Below are positions 1-10,819 of a DNA stretch of 64,000 bases, piece after piece. Below the pieces are notes generated by a model, which saw only the letters and a program-made list of their open reading frames with translations, searched no databases and was not told the origin of the DNA. The DNA is taken from NCBI GenBank assembly GCA_018105865.1, contig CM030859.1:964501-1028500 (forward strand). The letters are read 5' to 3'. This DNA comes from Metaphire vulgaris (Eukaryota; Annelida; Clitellata; Crassiclitellata; Megascolecidae). How positions within the stretch are numbered: position 1 is the stretch's first letter; every line of letters begins with the position of its first letter. The translations under genes and the position numbers were made by a program.

Positions 1-474
1 TGGTTGAACGTCGCAACAGAACAGGTAGTTGCGTGAATAGATGAATTCGATGTGTGCTTCTATGTCCCCGGGCGCCGAGGTGGAGTGGCGCAAAATGGGG
101 TTTAGGTATAGGAAAAAGTAGAAAGCTGCATCAATATAGTTGTGACGATCTTCTTTCTGTCCGTTTGAACTTACGATCAATTGTGATTAACTTTTTTCTT
201 GTCAGGTTTTTCTAAGATTGGGAATTTTTAAATTTCATGGGGGCGCCATCAGGTATCTTTTGTCCCCGGGGGCCGGACGCCCTAGCTACGCCTCTGACTG
301 GTAGAACGGGGTTTAAGCCGTCCAAACCATAAATGTATCCATTGCCTCATTATCTCATCGTAGAAAGTGCTGCAATATTTCCTAATTTGGTTTCATATCC
401 TGTTTAGCTGTGAACCTGAAGATATATCGCATGATAGAGCAAGATTAGAACCCGTCTCTTCTCTGCTCTTTTTC
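1..474. other. No gene seen; transposon-end debris
   Basis: I see no coding sequence here. Two stretches (near 70-95 and 240-298) share a CCCCGGGCGCC / CCCCGGGGGCCGG core, and the second ends in CTAGCTACGCCTCTG. That resembles the terminal inverted repeat of the GGGGCGTAGC-type hAT MITEs found later in the window (10820, 15273). This is probably a decayed element of that group. Confidence 0.3.
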
Positions 475-600
475 CGCCTTAGACAGTCATTTGGATCTAC
501 TGCCTGATATCCTGGATTTGACCTGTGTGAATTGGCGTGCCATTGGCTGATGTCTCTATGCATTGCGGGGTGGCGCTATAGAAGTTGAAGGTTCCATTAG
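475..600 (-). repeat. Interspersed repeat (SINE-like, GCTATAGAAG family)
   Basis: This stretch holds the phrases CCTGATATCCTGGATTTGAC, GGCGTGCCATTGGC and GGCGCTATAGAAGTTGAAG. The same phrases, mostly reverse-complemented, recur near 11,340-11,405, 30,345-30,440, 36,320-36,365 and 62,840-62,910, so it is a dispersed short repeat. I see no tRNA boxes in this part and cannot name the family. Confidence 0.5.
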
Positions 601-879
601 ATTTGACAGTAACATTGATGAATGCCTTCTGCGCGCGTTAGGGAGTTTTGTTTTGCAACGAAAGTCGAAAAGAGGGATGGAATTACGCGAATTCTGACCT
701 GGAAAACCGGTTTAAATGATGGATGGTATTCTACGCCGTAAAATACTTAAACGTACCTAAACGTCTTGAATACGTGCTTGCGATCTGAATAGGTGAAATT
801 TATACAATCTAGTTCGTTCATATCTGATGTATCTCTCTCCGAAATAAAACCATCATCAATGACTCTATATAATTATTTA

Positions 880-1015
880 CAGTAGAACTTCGTTATAACG
901 GACTTTCGTCATAACGCATACTCGGTTATAAAGTACCGCAATGTGTGATGCGCTACCGTATTGAGTGGCAATGGATATAACGTAGCCTACTAAATTTTGC
1001 ACACGTGTTAAGTAT
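880..1015. mobile_element. Pogo/Tigger-like MITE (CAGTAGAACTTCGTTATAAC family)
   Basis: It starts with CAGTAGAACTTCGTTATAAC and contains the family core 'taccgcaatg ... gatgcgctaccgtattg'. Copies lie at 22444, 30708, 31276 and 63846. The best-preserved copy (30708-30875) has terminal inverted repeats and TA on both sides, as for pogo/Tigger (Tc1/mariner group) elements. The right end of this copy is decayed. Confidence 0.6.
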
Positions 1016-1191
1016 CTTATTACAGACTGTTTTCTGCATACAATGGTATGCCAGCAGTTTTTGTTATTCTTGTCTATCATTGTTCTTTCTATCTTATCTT
1101 ACGACTACCCGTATCCTATGTTTTATCTATCTCATCTATGCCTTATCTTGTCTATCTTGACGTTAGCATTGGTTCAATACGTCCTATTAAA

Positions 1192-1372
1192 CAGCTCCAC
1201 CGGGGGGGTTCAGGGGGGCCCGTGCCCCTATTGAGTGCCTGCCCCCGTCCCCCCTCCAGTTGGGATCCTATACTTAATGACACATACATTAAACAACAAA
1301 TAGTTGGCCCCCCATGATTAAAAGTTGCCACCCGAACGGCCCCCCACTTGCCAAATCCTAGAGCCGCCACTG
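1192..1372 (+). mobile_element. hAT-type MITE, CAGTGGCGGCTCC family, copy 1
   Basis: A GC-rich non-coding element of about 181 bp. The right end is GAGCCGCCACTG; the left end has lost part of its terminal repeat (CAGCTCCAC in place of CAGTGGCGGCTCCAC). It is flanked by a perfect 8-bp target-site duplication, CTATTAAA (1184-1191 and 1373-1380). An 8-bp duplication and CAG...CTG termini are typical of hAT. Six more copies are in the window. Confidence 0.85.
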
Positions 1373-1380
1373 CTATTAAA

Positions 1381-2076
1381 TCAATACGCGATTCCACGTC
1401 AGCATTTTTAAAAGAGGGAAATAACGAAAAATGACACCTCGTCCAATTTTTCAATGTTCTTATATAATAGCATTATTTTCCAAACATGATCGCAGTGATT
1501 GTTCTAGCGCACAGCTGGACACAGAATGTGTAATTGGAAAAATTGCAGTGGAAATTCATGTCGTGCGCTGACTGTTTTGACAAGGTTTGGGCTTCAATCC
1601 GAGTCGATGACCATTTTTGCTCATCATACTTTTTATAGAAATGTTGAAAAAAGCGTTGTGCAGTTGAGAAAAGACCTTAGAATAATCCCACATCTTTTTG
1701 GGACTTGGGGCCACGGTGCACACGCCTTGGGCCGGCCCCTGTCCCATCGATACCCCCGTCCCCCAATGATTATAGCAGAAGACAGATTTAGTGACGATGC
1801 GCTAATAGAAATCGGTTTCTGGCTTCGAGCGATTGCGTTACCTCACACTTGAGCGCAGACAATATGCCCGGCAGATTGGTTTCGACGCCGATGGGTCTGC
1901 CCCTCCCCTTCCCCCCCTTCCCTCCACCCTACCCACACCCCTTCACCCTGACTCTCACTCCGAGGTTCTCGTAACGAGCATTTTTGGAGCCGTACGAGAT
2001 ATAATGGACGCTGTGTTAGGCATAGCGCCTTTACAACCCTGTGTCTTGATTAAGTTTTAGTGTGTGTATGTATGTA

Positions 2077-2079
<3 letters not shown>
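1381..2079. other. No gene seen
   Basis: Short open frames on both strands overlap here, but none has recognisable domains, splice context or codon regularity. There is a C-rich run at 1901-1945. I see nothing to annotate. Confidence 0.4.

Positions 2080-2134
<55 letters not shown>
2080..2134. repeat. (AT)n microsatellite
   Basis: An uninterrupted run of AT dinucleotides of about 55 bp, followed by further interrupted AT to about 2165. Confidence 0.95.
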
Positions 2135-2138
<4 letters not shown>

Positions 2139-2333
2139 TGTCGCTTATATTATATATATATACAGTATTATTATATATACAGAGCTCGCTTATATTGCTG
2201 ACCGGTTTCTTAGGGGCCATAATGTTCGATTAGGCCATCATCTGCTATGAAGCAGTCATAGAAATGCAGGCACTATATAAATTCGTCTTGTTTCGATAAA
2301 ATGATTGTTTCAAGCAGGTGAGCTGTTGCAAGC

Positions 2334-2665
2334 AGAGGCGTAAATAGAAGAGGGGTCAGAAAATTGAATTAACAGGTTAGCGAATCTTTAATTAACAAAT
2401 CATGGCCATTTATTGACGCAAAGGATTAAAACTACAGATGCACTTTTCTTGCTTTTACTGATGCGAACTGGTCTATGACGTGCCTCTCAAAGTCAGTTTT
2501 CTCAGTTTCTTCTCTTTCTACGCTGAGCAGAGAGCAAGGCCAGAACCAGGACCAAGAACTCAACCATCCAGGGCAGGACCATGACCAAGGACTTGTAACT
2601 TTGCCTTAATTAAGAAGTCCTTAGGGCCAGGACCAAGGCCAAGGACTAAAAATCCCTGTCGATGC
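2334..2665. repeat. Dispersed repeat, inverted partner of 25765-25995
   Basis: The part 2334-2535 (GGCGTAAATAG, then CTACAGATGCACTTTTCTTG and CTCAAAGTCAGTTTTCTCAG) is the approximate reverse complement of 25,765-25,995. A purine-rich stretch of repeated 'aggaccaagg' phrases follows (2540-2650). This is probably a non-autonomous transposon plus a degenerate minisatellite. Confidence 0.55.
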
Positions 2666-4182
2666 CAATGAGAGAGGCAAAAATGGCAAGAAATTTAATG
2701 ACTTGATACATGTATGTGTTATGCAATATCCAGCTTATTTTCTTACTTTTAAAAATCTAGTTTGGTTTCTCTATTTATTTTTAACGAAGAATTATTAAAA
2801 TATAGACAGAGATCCTTCTCGTTTATGGCATCGACGTCATCACTTTATCGTCGGAACCGAGTATTTTTGTAGAAAAGAGGAAAATAATCGATTCCTGGAT
2901 GCCTCGTCCACGTCTTTAAGTCACGTACGACCATCTTTATTGCTGTGACTGACTGATGCCCGTCGAGGGAGTCATCCTTTTCTTGGTTCCAAGTCCCTTT
3001 TTGTCAATTAAACGATGGTCAGAGTTGACCTTGGATCTCGATGCACGCTCCGTTATTTCGTCCATCGTCGTCCTATTTCATTAGAATCAGCCGCCCTCGT
3101 GAAACATTATTTCCTCCAGGCCAAGCCTGATTAATAGGCGAAATGTAAATAACAATTTGGAATAATCGGCAACAGAGGTTAGTTGCGGCGAAGAACAGTT
3201 TTTAAAAATAGCTTTTGGTGATTACTTTAATCATGAGCAATTAGCCAGGATAGAGATTAATTAGTGAATAGTCCAATTACTGCAGTGTTTAGTCTTCAGA
3301 CAATACAGGCAAACTTCATAAGCAGAATAAAATATCAAAAAATACTCGAAGCCAGAAATTTGATTATTATTTGCTTTAAAAACGACTTTCCAACATCGTT
3401 ATTTTATGGTTTGAAGCACGCAGGAGAGAGAATCGATTAACAAACTCCGGAGATTTGTTCAGGATTAAATAAAAAGCTGGATTAAGCTTAACGTCAAAGA
3501 AGATGCGAGAACATGTGCTCGGTTTAGCATGGTTTTTTAAAGCAGGTGGGGGGAAGAACTGAGAAAAAGTGATTATTTCTGAGAATTCTTGTTTAAAAAA
3601 ATCAATGTGTGAGATTTGGGTGTTGGCAGATTGTACAGCGCTTTAAGACACAGGTGGATTGGGCAGAATTTTCCAGTTTTTCTTATGCCATCTTTCTACG
3701 GTGCAAAAACCCGGACTAGTAACATTAGGTTTGGCAGAACCAGGACCATCAGGTACGCTTAAGACACATTATAACGCCCTCTCAGACAATTTATTTTGCA
3801 AATTTTTTTGCGTGTATAAGATGAAACAAGGCAGACAAAATAGACCTACTGTACACGATCCGATTACTATAATCTACTTTGAAACGACAAAATACGTAAT
3901 AATTTGGCCAGTACTGACAGTATACTGCATGTACAGTAGAGTATACAGTAGACGAATTCAGCATCGCTCAGCACAGCCCTAATGTCGTGCTGAACATCCC
4001 TCGAATAGGCCTATCTACAGTATTTGAGAGGAATCTTATTATAACGATGTATTGATGTCACATAGATGTGTTACGAAACATAGATTCATGTTTACTTCAA
4101 TTTTGTCCATGGACTTAGGACCTAGCATAGGCTTTTGAAATGATGCTTACTAGTCTCACCTTGGAGTCCCGTGTGTATTCAA
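2666..4182. other. No gene seen; AT-rich single-copy-looking DNA
   Basis: I find no supported exon. Near 3695-3735 there is a decayed fragment of the GCAAAAACCGGACTAGT mini-element seen intact at 10982 and 61540. Confidence 0.4.
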
Positions 4183-4212
4183 ATGGCGATGAGCGGGCCA
4201 GCTCATCGCCAT
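4183..4212. repeat. 12-bp perfect inverted repeat
   Basis: The arms are ATGGCGATGAGC (4183-4194) and GCTCATCGCCAT (4201-4212), separated by a 6-nt loop, GGGCCA. It is short and isolated, and no function can be assigned. Confidence 0.6.
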
Positions 4213-5193
4213 CGCCTATCCAGCCCGTCAAGGGGTGCAAAATGGCCCGCGAAGATAGTGATGAAATAAGACATGCATTAAACTTAAAAAGCTTCTAGTT
4301 TGTATTTATTTATTGACTGTATAGTTCATTTCAGTTGTCTTTCCTTCCCAAACGGTATAAAACATGTTAAATATTATAAGGCAGTTAATATAAAACAGTT
4401 TGAATATATGAAACATGCAGAATTTACAGTATTCATGCCTTGGAGAGATAGTTGACAACTACAGAATTTACAAACCGCCCTGTCCCCTCGGGCACCGATC
4501 ATAAAAAATTGACTCCTCATAAAATCTAATTGACTATCTCTGCTGTCTTAGACCATACCCCGTAATAAGAAGAAACGGTCCCTTTAGGCCAAGGAAATAT
4601 ATCTAGAAATGGCTATCCTAACTCATCCGGTTCATAGCAAGCGGAAGCTAATAATAACGTCGAGGACATCGTATTTTTAGCTCGCATGTCGTTCTAGAGC
4701 CCCCTCCCCTCCTCCCCTCCTCCTCCCCCCACCCCGCCAACTCCTATCCTGAGATCACCCACCGCTCAATGAGCTTCGTGACGTCCTGGAAGCCAGCGTC
4801 ACGATGACTTCTCTTGACGTCGCTTTGCACGAACGCAAACACGGCCTCGGGGGCGGGGGTGCACAAACGTGTACCCCCCCCCCAATTTGACCGCCGACGC
4901 CATCAGTACGTGTGCGCCAGTTAATCACACGATGGGGGTTTCTGGGGGGGGGGCGGTTCTTCTCGAGTCTTCTCCTCTCCGACAGAGAACTAATTCTATA
5001 GGACAGGCGCTGTTTGTTCCTAAGTTTACGGTCATCTAGGACTCTCGTCTCTATATCAATCAGCCTTTCCTCCATAATCGGTCTTACCCTTTCCCCCTCT
5101 CACTGACCTCTGGAATGACCTGGTCTTTTACGGATGGATTCGAAGTAACATCGATTGATGCCATTAATTATTAGAACTGGTGCTATAGAAGCG
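4213..5193. other. No supported gene; C-rich low complexity
   Basis: The stretch 4700-4975 holds several poly-C and poly-G runs. A 106-codon minus-strand frame at 4755-5075 begins with a charged, helix-like N-terminus, but its second half runs through the C-rich tracts. I do not regard it as a gene. Confidence 0.35.

Positions 5194-5260
<67 letters not shown>
5194..5260. repeat. (ATT)n microsatellite
   Basis: About 22 ATT units preceded by GGTGCTATAGAAGCGC, the GCTATAGAAG interspersed-repeat phrase. The tract may be the tail of such a repeat. Confidence 0.9.
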
Positions 5261-5854
5261 GACTCTGAGCTATAGCAAAAAAGATCATCTGCAGTTTTCC
5301 CCGTAGTTTTACTAAACCTTTACCCAAAAATAGGTTTCACAGACGAACAAAGTCCGGAAGTCCGGTGGGGGATGCATCCCCACTCATCCCCCACTTGGAA
5401 CCGCCACTGATTCCGCTGAACTTCTGAAATAAGACACCATGGATTGCTGGGGCGGGACAGGTGGGGAAGCGGAAGGGGAGGCGGCGGAGAGATGAACCAA
5501 TTATGGCGACGCCCAATAATTAATTACTTATTGGTTAATTGTGTGGAAGGTTCTTTAGAATAATAATTAATTAAACGAAACCGCTGCTAAAGACTTTTGA
5601 GAATTATTTCAGTAAGAATCAAACAGGTACAAGACTTCGAAAGTATCATCCACTGTCCCTTTGGAGATCTCTGATCCGACGAATTTCTTTTCCACGGCGG
5701 ATGATCTACACCTGCCGAAGATATTCCTGTTTATCTTCAGCGAAAACGCTGATTGGATCAGACATAATCATCTGTCTTACGAGTCAATACCCTTTTTGCG
5801 AAATCCTCTGTTGCCACACGCCGCTTTGGAGGAAAACAGTTTCCGGTCTGAAGA

Positions 5855-5998
5855 TGACGTATAGTTCTTAACCGCCGCCAGACATGACGTCATACCGACG
5901 TCACAGGCAACGCGATGACGCCACGTCGTGACGTCAACGGCGGCGTACTCTGGTGGTCACGTGATCTTCTAGTTCGCTCCGTTAGTCAGTGACGTCAT
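5855..5998. promoter_or_regulatory. Cluster of CRE-like TGACGTCA palindromes
   Basis: Three exact TGACGTCA 8-mers lie at 5885-5892, 5929-5936 and 5990-5997, with further TGACG half sites (5854, 5914) and a CACGTG E-box near 5958. TGACGTCA is the consensus for CREB/ATF bZIP factors. The cluster is 33-145 bp beyond the stop codon of the minus-strand GPCR, so it could be in its 3' flank or serve another transcript. Function is inferred from motif match only. Confidence 0.4.
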
Positions 5999-6029
5999 CG
6001 CCCAGCTACGTCAGAAACGCGACGAAGCC

Positions 6030-7352
6030 TCACATCTGCGTGTGAGCGACTGCCGCGCGAGCCGTGCCAACGGTCGTCATGACGCACGTCGTCAAGGTAA
6101 CGCTGTCGCCGCTTCCGGCGGCGGCCATCTTGGACGACAGATGGCCGAAGACGGTCGCCGGTCGCCGGAAGCGCAGCCACCGGAAGCTGACGAGTCGGAC
6201 GACGGCGCGCCGGAAGTGGACGTTGATGATGCAATAGAGGAGGAAGTTGACGGAGAAGTTGACGGCCTGGAGGGTGTTTCCGACGGCGCTGACAAGGTCG
6301 TAGACCTCGTCGAAGTTACCGTCTCCGATCAGCTGTTGACGGAGAAAGAAGACGAACTCGACGGGCGAAACGAGTACCACGTGCATCAGTACCAGCGCTA
6401 TGAGTACCAGCGTTATGGTCCGGTACTGGTCGACCGACGATACGTCGACGGCGCGTATCAGGCTCAGCTTGGTACGCGCCCGGCGCAGGGCGCGTACCAG
6501 GAACGCGTTGCAGAAGACGAGCAGGACGCACGGCAGGAGGATCCCGAACGAGAAGAAGAACCACGAATAGGCGTTCTCCAGTTCCGGGCGCGTCTTCATG
6601 TGGACGTAGCTGGGCCACCGGAAGTAGAACGTCCGGTCTCCGGACTCGCACTGGATCCGGACGACCTTGTAGAAGAAGAATCTCGGAGCGTTCATGAGGA
6701 CGCAGAGGACAAAAACGACGAGGACGATCCTTTTGGCCACCGTCGTTCCGATGATCTCCCGCGCCCTGAACGGGTGACAGATGGCCAGATAGCGTCCAAC
6801 GGCCATGATGATCGTCAGCCAGGTACTGGCCAGCAGAAACACGTTTACCAGGGCGTTGTTGTAGACGGAATACACGAGCGAAAACGTGATCGACTCGGCC
6901 ACCTCTTCCCTCTCGACGAAGACGTTGAAGACGACCACGACGCAGAAGGACAGATCGGAGACGGCCAGGGCCACCAGGCCCCAGTAGACGGAGCGCGCGA
7001 TCCGGCCCATCGAGCAGCGCCGACCCTGCGGTATGAAGACCATCAGGTTACAGATGTTGCCGACGAGGCCGAATGCGCAGACGAGGATGCAGACCTTGGT
7101 GTTTAGGACGTCCTCGATGCGTCGATAGAAGGACGCGGACCCGACGGACGAGACTGCGTCGTGATAATGAGACGCCACCTCCTCCTCCTCCTCCTCCGTC
7201 GTGGTGTAGGAGCAGCGGTTCTTGGGGAAGTCGGTGATCAGAAGATATTTCGCGTCTTCCGAATGATCCGAAAGATCCGCTTCTATGATCGGATCCAGAC
7301 TGCAGGCGACTAGGCGCAACTGCTCCAGTTCCTCGTCGACGGTGAGTGACAT
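6030..7352 (-). CDS. Class A (rhodopsin-family) G-protein-coupled receptor, FMRFamide/peptide-receptor-like
   Basis: A 440-residue single-exon receptor expected at the plasma membrane and coupling a ligand, probably a neuropeptide, to G proteins. An acidic N-terminus of about 85 residues contains a Glu run at 53-58. TM1 has GN at 98-99, TM2 has LAVSD (129-133), TM3 ends in GRYLAICHP (186-194), and TM7 carries NFSVNFLLYC (365-374), a variant of NPxxY common in FMRFamide-type receptors. TM4 is near 207-226, TM5 near 261-284, TM6 near 311-335. Oddities: the DRY aspartate is Gly; position 3.25 is Ser (residue 162), so the usual TM3-ECL2 disulfide cannot form although ECL2 has Cys235; TM6 has LVSP in place of CWxP. 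The start codon has A at -3 and is preceded at 12 nt by a perfect hairpin. The long plus-strand frame over the same DNA is a shadow. The receptor class is firm; the ligand is not known. Confidence 0.88.
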   Translation of the reverse strand: MSLTVDEELEQLRLVACSLDPIIEADLSDHSEDAKYLLITDFPKNRCSYTTTEEEEEEVASHYHDAVSSVGSASFYRRIEDVLNTKVCILVCAFGLVGNICNLMVFIPQGRRCSMGRIARSVYWGLVALAVSDLSFCVVVVFNVFVEREEVAESITFSLVYSVYNNALVNVFLLASTWLTIIMAVGRYLAICHPFRAREIIGTTVAKRIVLVVFVLCVLMNAPRFFFYKVVRIQCESGDRTFYFRWPSYVHMKTRPELENAYSWFFFSFGILLPCVLLVFCNAFLVRALRRARTKLSLIRAVDVSSVDQYRTITLVLIALVLMHVVLVSPVEFVFFLRQQLIGDGNFDEVYDLVSAVGNTLQAVNFSVNFLLYCIINVHFRRAVVRLVSFRWLRFRRPATVFGHLSSKMAAAGSGDSVTLTTCVMTTVGTARAAVAHTQM

Positions 7353-7364
7353 TTTCTCTGTAAG

Positions 7365-7468
7365 AGAAAATTATTATTGCAACCTTCGAAATGCAATGGA
7401 AGACTGGTATTTTTGACAGAAAATACCAGTCTTCCATTGCATTTCGAAGGTTGCAATAATAATTTTCT
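7365..7468. repeat. Perfect 49-bp inverted repeat (hairpin) upstream of the GPCR
   Basis: The left arm 7365-7413 and right arm 7420-7468 are exact reverse complements, separated by a 6-nt loop TGACAG (7414-7419). The structure starts 12 nt before the GPCR start codon, so it would lie in the 5' leader of that transcript if transcription starts further upstream. Related phrases (CCTTTAAGATGCATCGA at 7488, CCTTTGAAATGCATCGA at 7542) lie just outside, which suggests an older diverged repeat around it. Confidence 0.95.
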
Positions 7469-7479
7469 TTTCTGTCAAA

Positions 7480-8905
7480 AACTGGAACCTTTAAGATGCA
7501 TCGAGAGGCTGGCATTCTATTCTATATATCTGAAGTATCGGAGCCTTTGAAATGCATCGAATTTTGTCTTGTCATCTTTCTCTGGATGAATAATTGCTTG
7601 GATGTCTTAGAGCATGAAGCTCAAATAAGATTTCTTTCCCGGAAAAATTTCTCATCCGTAGAGCTGTCAATGACAATAAATAATAATAATAATAATAATA
7701 ATAACAACAAGAGTGGTTCAGAGTGGTTCAGTAGGATCTGTCCTGTGTGAGAACCACTATGTTCCACCCATCCATTCATTCACATTATGGTTTTGCTGTG
7801 TAATCTCATTCTTTGCCCTCTTCTTGTCCTCTTGTAGGTTTGTTCCTGTGTCTCCTTCTTTGTCTTATTGTCTTTGAGTCTACAAAAATAACAAACAAAC
7901 CTTTGCAGTATACTGTACAATGTCATAAATGCCTCGTTCAATGTGTGCATAACTTCCACAATAATTTATCTGAAGTCTAATAGCCGTAAAAGACCAATCA
8001 AGTATCCAATAGTATTGAGGTTTATTTTAAAAACATTTAATCTACACTGCAGCAGCCTTTACTATTTCTCATCCAAGTCCTCCCATATATCTACCATATT
8101 GCTTTTTTGTCTCCAAGCCCGTTTCTAATATAGTGTAATAAACATGATAATAAAACAAAACAATTAAATGATATTCTTCCAATATATCCAAATATATTAT
8201 CCTTTTATTTATTGCGCATATACCTATTCCCCAGGTAGCCCTACAAATTAGGCAGAACAAATAGAATCATAATTACTAAGCCAATAAATGTGAAATTTTG
8301 CGATACATTTTATGAATCAATAATAGTTAATTACTAAATAAATTGATGAATGTGTCATTCCTGAAAGCAGTGCAGTCCACGAACAAGCATATTCATAAGA
8401 GATATTGATTATACCATTTTCACTGATTTCGTGATGCTATAATAAGTGCGTTCGTAACTGCCAACCATCACTATATTACCTCAGCCCATCCTATTTCTTC
8501 CCCTCCCGGGCAGTTTTCGCCAATTTACCATAACATTCTATTGCCTCTCTCCTTAGAACGATTTTTAAAGGAGGCGGTCGCACCAGAACGAGGCCAGAGT
8601 CTCTGAAAATAGATTCGGAACGGTTAGACCGATTTTCCAATCTTTGCCAAAGATAGAATATAGAATCCTGCAGAAGCGCAGTTTAACCCCATAACTGGGG
8701 ATCCCGGATATATCCGTCCTTTTTACATTGAGTTACAGTTAAATACACGGTTAAGGGGTTAATATGAAAGTTTATTTTCTTTCATGAATGAATCACTCGG
8801 TGGAGTCGAATTTTTAGACTAACTTGCAGCACACTTCTAATACATGTAATATCGGTCTCTAGCTTAAGTTATAATTAAACTGTCACTACTGAGTCTTTAC
8901 AAACC
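7480..8905. other. No gene seen; small (AAT)n at 7677-7705
   Basis: I find no coding exon. The sequence is AT-rich with one short AAT microsatellite. It contains the presumed 5' side of the minus-strand GPCR, but I cannot identify a promoter motif with confidence. Confidence 0.4.
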
Positions 8906-9133
<228 letters not shown>

Positions 9134-9277
9134 GCTGGACAATTTATTTAGCGCAATAGCAATGGCAAAATGGCCAAAGACAAGAGCGCTTTACAATACT
9201 ACATATACTCGATGGTGAATAGGTGAGTCTATACAAACCTTACTAGTAAACTAGTACTAGTTAATTTCATTTGGCAG

Positions 9278-9465
9278 CAGTGGCGGCTCCACAGAAGGGG
9301 CCGGAGGGGCCCGTGTGCCCCTATTGAGTTCCTGGCCCTCCAGTGGTCCCCCTGTTGGGACCCTATACTTAATACTACATACCTAACAACAAATGGTTGG
9401 TTCCCCATGATTAGAAATTGCCACCCCAACGGCCCCCCACTTGCCAAATCCTGGAGTCGCCACTG
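9278..9465 (+). mobile_element. hAT-type MITE, CAGTGGCGGCTCC family, copy 2
   Basis: 188 bp with ends CAGTGGCGGCTCCAC and GGAGTCGCCACTG. The flanking 8-bp target-site duplication TTTGGCAG (9270-9277, 9466-9473) is perfect, so both ends are intact and the insertion is fairly recent. Confidence 0.92.
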
Positions 9466-9473
9466 TTTGGCAG

Positions 9474-10195
9474 TGTTCTCTTTCTGTTGCATGATTCTAA
9501 CTTCAGTCAGTCAGTAAGTCAGTCAGTCAGTAACTTTGTTAGCGAGAGCACTTCAGAGGGACTGCTCCATGTCGTCAGATGCTTGGTAGTCTATTCTTGT
9601 TCTGCCGGGTTTTTGAAATGTTTGCTGTCGCCGTCTGGTTGGTTGATTAAGGGCGAGATGGGGCCCTGAATGGTCGCCTCGTGATTGCGCAGCATGACTT
9701 GAATTTACCTCCGCACGCGACAAAGGGCGCCCAGGAGTGGGTTGCGCTGTCAAACGTCGGTCTCGCTTTCACGACGCGATTATAGCAGAAGCTATCCGGG
9801 CTCGAGATGAGCGCTCGACTGAAATGCGAATGTTTTTCCACTGACGATTGGTTTCTGATATTTGCCAATACGGGACAGAGGCCTATATACAGTATATATA
9901 GTCCGTTAAGTTATTCGAATCAATGCGGGAAGAGTTCTTCAGTAATCGTGCTCTTCCATCTGCCACAAACAACGGACAGATTGTGACTCGCTGTCCTGCA
10001 TGCAATGAGGGTGAATGAATTACGAATGGCGAAATATTACTTAGAATCTAGAACTATTCTCTGTTCTTTGCTCTGTGTCTGTCAATGTGTAATTGTGTAA
10101 TTTCAAGTATCGCCCCTAACAGTTGACCTTTCCGCTATAGTCTTTTGCATTATATATGCAGGCATACAGTTTTATTCCAACGGTCACCACCTACA
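9474..10195. other. No gene seen
   Basis: A short (TCAG)n run lies at 9505-9530. No exon is recognisable on either strand. Confidence 0.4.
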
Positions 10196-10400
10196 TATTT
10201 GCAAACTCATCATCATCGCCATCATCACATCATCATCATAATCATCACCATCGCCAGCATCGTCATCACCATCATCATCACCAACATCCTCATCATCCTC
10301 ATCACCACCATCATCACGTCATCATCATAATCATCACCGTCGTTGTCATAATCATCACCATCGCCATCATCATCATCATTATCATCATCATCATCATCGG
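10196..10400. repeat. Degenerate (CAT)n microsatellite
   Basis: About 200 bp of CAT/CAC/ATC trinucleotides with many substitutions. The His- and Ile-rich frames read through it are artefacts of the repeat. Confidence 0.93.
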
Positions 10401-10819
10401 CTGAAGCTGAGTTGTCAGAACGGATGATATGATTCCAGCTGTCTCTGTCTTATGCTTTGGCGTAGTCCTGCTCCCCCCCCCCATTCTGGCTGAAAGCGGT
10501 CATGAAATTTGCGCAAAACCGTTGAGAAAATCTGGAGGGGAGCGGGTGTTTAGGACGGTACAGTAACATGATCGAAGAGAATACGTGAACACTGCAGAAG
10601 AATATCCCGGCATCTCTGTTCGTCGGAACTCTGGCTTCGCCGCTGGATCTTCTGTTGCCCTTTTGCAAAGGACGTTGATTACGTCTCACTCCTGTATAAG
10701 ATGACATCTGTCCATCTGACGATCGGTCGTCCGGACTTCCTCTTTCCCGGCATTATGCCCTGTTGCGCTATGTCCTGCATCGAGTCATCGTTGTTTCTCT
10801 GTAGCCTACATGTCCAAAT

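Noticed and set aside
4755..5075. 106-codon minus-strand frame with charged N-terminus
   Set aside because: Its second half crosses poly-C/poly-G tracts, there is no family match, and no splice or promoter support.
6042..7106. 354-codon plus-strand frame opposite the GPCR
   Set aside because: It is the antisense shadow of the receptor: very Asp/Glu-rich composition from reversed hydrophobic codons, with no domain.
10145..10404. His- and Ile-rich frames
   Set aside because: They are read-through of a degenerate CAT repeat.
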